NCBI RefSeq assembly: GCF_019024285.1
Contig: NZ_WMKZ01000014.1
Location: 1-64,000, forward strand
From: Alkalihalobacterium elongatum
GTDB lineage: Bacteria > Bacillota > Bacilli > Bacillales > Bacillaceae_F
DNA length: 64,000 nt
Direction: 5' to 3'
Part shown: piece by piece, positions 61,371-64,000 of the stretch
Position numbering within the stretch: the first letter of the stretch is position 1
Layout of the letters: each line of letters starts with the position of its first letter
The notes under the pieces: model-generated
Told to the model about the DNA's origin: nothing
The model's input: only the letters and a program-made list of their open reading frames with translations
The model's database searches: none
Program-made: the position numbers and the translations under genes

Positions 61371-63401
61371 TTATACTGCCTGTGATACTTTCCTTCCTTG
61401 TTGCAATTGATACATTTGAAAGTACTTACCTTTTTGTTGCAACAGTTCATCATGTGTTCCACGTTCGACAATTTCTCCTCGATCTAACACAAGAATTTGG
61501 TCAGCATTGCGGATCGTTGATAATCTGTGAGCAATAACAAAAGTAGTCCTTCCTTCTTTGACGACATTTAATGCATGTTGAATCATTGCTTCTGTTTCTG
61601 TATCGATATTTGCAGTTGCTTCATCTAATATTAAAATCGCTGGGTCATAAGCTAATGCCCTTGCAAATGAGATCAATTGACGTTGCCCAGCTGACAAAGT
61701 ACTTCCTTTTTCCAATACAGGTTCATCGTATTGCTGCGGTAAGCTTTCGATAAACTTCGTAGCTCCAACGTCTTGTAAAGCTTTTTTAATTTGTTCATCC
61801 GTGATTTTCGGGTCGTCTAGGCTGACGTTTGATGCAATTGTACCAGAAAATAGGAATGGATCTTGAAGGACGATCCCCATATGCTTTCTAAGTTGCTGAC
61901 GCGGTATTTGACTCGTATCGCTTCCGTCTATCGTAATCCTTCCTCGCTGAATGTCATAGTACCTAAAGAGCAAATTAATGATTGAGCTTTTTCCAGACCC
62001 TGTATGGCCAACTAATGCCACTGTCTCCCCTTTATCTGCTGAAAACGAAATGTTTTTCAGGACATCATTTTCCCCATCATACGAGAATGACACATTTTCA
62101 AAGCGAACATTTCCTTCATAACGAGGAATGTCGCTATCATTAACTGCTTCTCCTTTTTCATCGAGTAGCTGGAACACTCGCTCTGAAGCTACACGAGCTT
62201 GTTCTAACTGTGCGAGTTGGTTGACGATATCTGTAACAGGTTGAAAAAGGCGGTTTAGATAATCGACAAACGCATACAGCATTCCAATCGATATTACGCC
62301 TGCAACTCCAATCGATTGCCCACCGAAATACCAAATCAAAACGACAAACGCGATGTTTCGCAGAACAAATACTAAGTTGTGTGAAGTCATAGCATTTAAG
62401 CTTAGAAGCTTATTTTGATACGTAAAATGCTCCTCATTTAATTTTTCAAACTCGCTCGCCGTTTGGTCATTTCGACGAAATGCCCGTATGATCGGCATTC
62501 CTTGAATGGATTCATTAATCATTCCGTTAATATCACTTACTCGTGACCTAATGAGGTGGTTATATTTGGACGCAAACTTACGGTATAAGATCATCCAAAT
62601 CACAATGACAGGGACGAGAACCAATGTTAGCATTGCTAATTTAGTATCTAGTAAAAACAAGGCAATAAATATCCCTGTCATATAAATCGCGCTCGTGAAA
62701 AAGGTCGCCAGCACTTTTACATAAAGCTCACGAATAGCTTCTGTGTCATTTGTTACACGTGAAACAATTTTCCCCGCTGGACGATTATCGAAGTAAGTGA
62801 CTGGCAATCTTTGAATATGCTCGAAAACATCTGTACGCATTTTTTGAATAATGCGGTTCGCTGCCGTTTGTAGCATCAAAGCCTTACCATATTGGAAAAA
62901 AGCTGCGACAACAAGAAGAACAACGTAAAAAGCTAAAAGCATTACCATCGGTCTAATTTCTGGTTGATAAAAGGCAAAAATCTGTTGTTGGCTTAGTTTT
63001 TCAGCTTCAAAACTTGCTGTCTCTTCTCCTTGTGTCACCGTTAATATATTACCCTCTACAGTTCGATTTCCGTCAAAAGGTAAGTGTTCTGGAACAGCAT
63101 AGAACGAACGTCCGACTTGAACAATTTGCATTTCATTCCCTGCCAGTTCATGAGGTGTTGCATGAATACTGCGCGTATAATAACCTTCGTTGTAATAAAC
63201 CGTTTGCTCACTTTCCTCGGTAACTTCTACCCATGGACTTTCAATCCCTAGCATATGGTCATCAATCATCTTCTTAGCAATAAACGGCCCTGTAAGCTCT
63301 GCGGCTACAGCAATCGTTAGCATAACTAACGCAATTAGGATCGTCTTTTTATAAAGCATAGCATATTGAAAAAGGCGTTTTCCTGTTGTATTTTGTTTCA
63401 T
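61371..63401 (-). CDS. yheH: ABC transporter, half-transporter YheH-like
   Basis: 676 residues: six membrane helices (about 17-40, 150-175 and four more to 390) with a 90-residue extracellular insert between helices 1 and 2, then an ATPase domain with GHTGSGKSS, Q-loop LQDPFLFSGT, signature LSAGQRQ and Walker B ILILDEAT. The long extracellular insert and sequence match the YheH partner of the heterodimeric YheHI exporter (multidrug/sporulation-linked in B. subtilis). The signature is LSAGQ, LSGGQ being on the partner. Its ATG follows the yheI stop directly. It contains a parS site at 62751. Confidence 0.93.
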   Translation of the reverse strand: MKQNTTGKRLFQYAMLYKKTILIALVMLTIAVAAELTGPFIAKKMIDDHMLGIESPWVEVTEESEQTVYYNEGYYTRSIHATPHELAGNEMQIVQVGRSFYAVPEHLPFDGNRTVEGNILTVTQGEETASFEAEKLSQQQIFAFYQPEIRPMVMLLAFYVVLLVVAAFFQYGKALMLQTAANRIIQKMRTDVFEHIQRLPVTYFDNRPAGKIVSRVTNDTEAIRELYVKVLATFFTSAIYMTGIFIALFLLDTKLAMLTLVLVPVIVIWMILYRKFASKYNHLIRSRVSDINGMINESIQGMPIIRAFRRNDQTASEFEKLNEEHFTYQNKLLSLNAMTSHNLVFVLRNIAFVVLIWYFGGQSIGVAGVISIGMLYAFVDYLNRLFQPVTDIVNQLAQLEQARVASERVFQLLDEKGEAVNDSDIPRYEGNVRFENVSFSYDGENDVLKNISFSADKGETVALVGHTGSGKSSIINLLFRYYDIQRGRITIDGSDTSQIPRQQLRKHMGIVLQDPFLFSGTIASNVSLDDPKITDEQIKKALQDVGATKFIESLPQQYDEPVLEKGSTLSAGQRQLISFARALAYDPAILILDEATANIDTETEAMIQHALNVVKEGRTTFVIAHRLSTIRNADQILVLDRGEIVERGTHDELLQQKGKYFQMYQLQQGRKVSQAV
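62751..62766. other. parS centromere site, perfect consensus
   Basis: TGTTACACGTGAAACA fits the Bacillus ParB site TGTTNCACGTGAAACA at every defined position. It lies inside the yheH coding sequence, in the region after helix 5. Confidence 0.85.
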
Positions 63402-64000
63402 TTAACTCACCTCACCGTATGAATCAGCTTGTTGGCGATCATATTGTTCTTTATACCAGCCATTGGCTTGCAAAAGCTGATCGTGTGTGCCTTCTTCAAT
63501 TATTTGTCCTTCATCCATGACAACGATCCAATCCGCATGTTGTACAGCAGAAAGACGATGTGCAGTAATAAACGTTGTTTTATCCGCACGCTCTTGACGA
63601 ATGTTTTCTATAATTTTCGCTTCCGTTTTTCCATCAACAGCTGACATTGCATCATCTAATATGAGGATTTCTGGATTTTTAATTAACGCTCTCGCAATCG
63701 AAATACGTTGCTTTTGACCGCCAGAAAGAGCAACTCCCTTTTCTCCAACTAACGTATCAAGCCCTTTTGGTAAAGCGATTAAATCTTTTTCAAACGCTGC
63801 TAATTCTAACGCTCGATCAATCTCAGCCTCACTCACCTGTGCCTTACCAAATTGAAGGTTTTCACGGATCGTACGTGAGAACAAGATTTGTTCTTGAGGT
63901 ACATAACCAACCCACGTGTGTACAGTATCGAGCGGGACTTTTTTAAGGGGTACACCATCAATAGCAATCGTTCCTTGACCAAGTGGATACTCCCGTAAAA
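63402..64000 (-). CDS. yheI: ABC transporter, half-transporter YheI-like (C-terminal part)
   Basis: Partial: the window holds about 199 C-terminal residues of the ATPase domain; the membrane domain and Walker A lie beyond the edge. Visible are the Q-loop VPQEQILFSRTI, the signature LSGGQKQRISIARAL, Walker B ILILDDAMSAVD (D in place of the catalytic E) and the switch HRLSAV. The D at the Walker B glutamate position marks the degenerate site typical of one half of such heterodimers. TAA is immediately followed by the yheH ATG. Confidence 0.92.
   Translation of the reverse strand, partial: LREYPLGQGTIAIDGVPLKKVPLDTVHTWVGYVPQEQILFSRTIRENLQFGKAQVSEAEIDRALELAAFEKDLIALPKGLDTLVGEKGVALSGGQKQRISIARALIKNPEILILDDAMSAVDGKTEAKIIENIRQERADKTTFITAHRLSAVQHADWIVVMDEGQIIEEGTHDQLLQANGWYKEQYDRQQADSYGEVS

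Noticed and set aside
63920-63940. Third parS site near CCCACGTGTG in yheI
   Set aside because: Only the CACGTG core is shared; the flanks do not match the 16-bp consensus.

Overview
The window is a low-GC, spore-former chromosome segment from the Bacillaceae. The evidence is the germination pair cwlJ-gerQ, a sporulation-type sensor kinase, bacillithiol genes (yojF-bshB2), and a gene order that follows the argS-to-ung part of the Bacillus subtilis map. I cannot name the species. An environmental or alkaliphilic Bacillus relative would fit, but that is a guess.

Layout. 1-436: a 104-bp tandem repeat downstream of argS. 437-26195: a housekeeping block in B. subtilis-like order: argS-ywiB-speB-speE, pbpG, ywhD, ywhB, ywgA-ywfO, lipL, pta, hemQ, cwlJ-gerQ, ywdK, ywdI, ung. 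Inserted into it are a sporulation-type histidine kinase, pepF and a nitrogen operon. 21554-24946: that operon is amt, a DUF294 nucleotidyltransferase, a DEDDh exonuclease and a GlnR-like MerR regulator. 26196-43507: inositol phosphatase plus orphan 7TMR-DISM kinase, yojF-bshB2, glnA, cshA, csp, queF with a preQ1-I riboswitch, a fatty acid desaturase, a LOG-family gene, ywbE, a glutaminyl-tRNA synthetase and a yhcY-yhcZ-yhdA-like redox two-component operon. 43569-61027: a phosphate-scavenging and secretion island with a 1416-residue secreted nucleotidase, a Vpr-like protease, a GGDEF/EAL protein, three Tat-exported PhoX phosphatases, three TatA, one TatC and a small Cys/His protein, with an IS3 remnant inside. 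61371-64000: ABC half-transporters yheH and partial yheI.

Regulatory logic visible in the DNA: amt and glnA share an almost identical operator just downstream of the -10, containing a GlnR/TnrA-type TGTNAN7TNACA box. At least two phoX units are preceded by phased TTAACA-type repeats that look like PhoP boxes. queF has a complete sigma-A promoter, preQ1-I aptamer and terminator. Two parS-like centromere sites (one perfect, one with a single mismatch) place the segment within reach of ParB, as expected for an origin-proximal region.

Repeats: seven copies of a 40-48 bp palindrome (arms GGTGCCAGGCACCTTTA) occur between 2.6 and 40.7 kb, nearly all just after stop codons, and none in the 23 kb beyond. 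Two of them supply the last residues and stop codon of a reading frame. Two minisatellites, with 104-bp (2 x 52) and 51-bp units, sit directly downstream of argS and the inositol phosphatase gene. All family names are from reading motifs and remembered family features; no database search was run.
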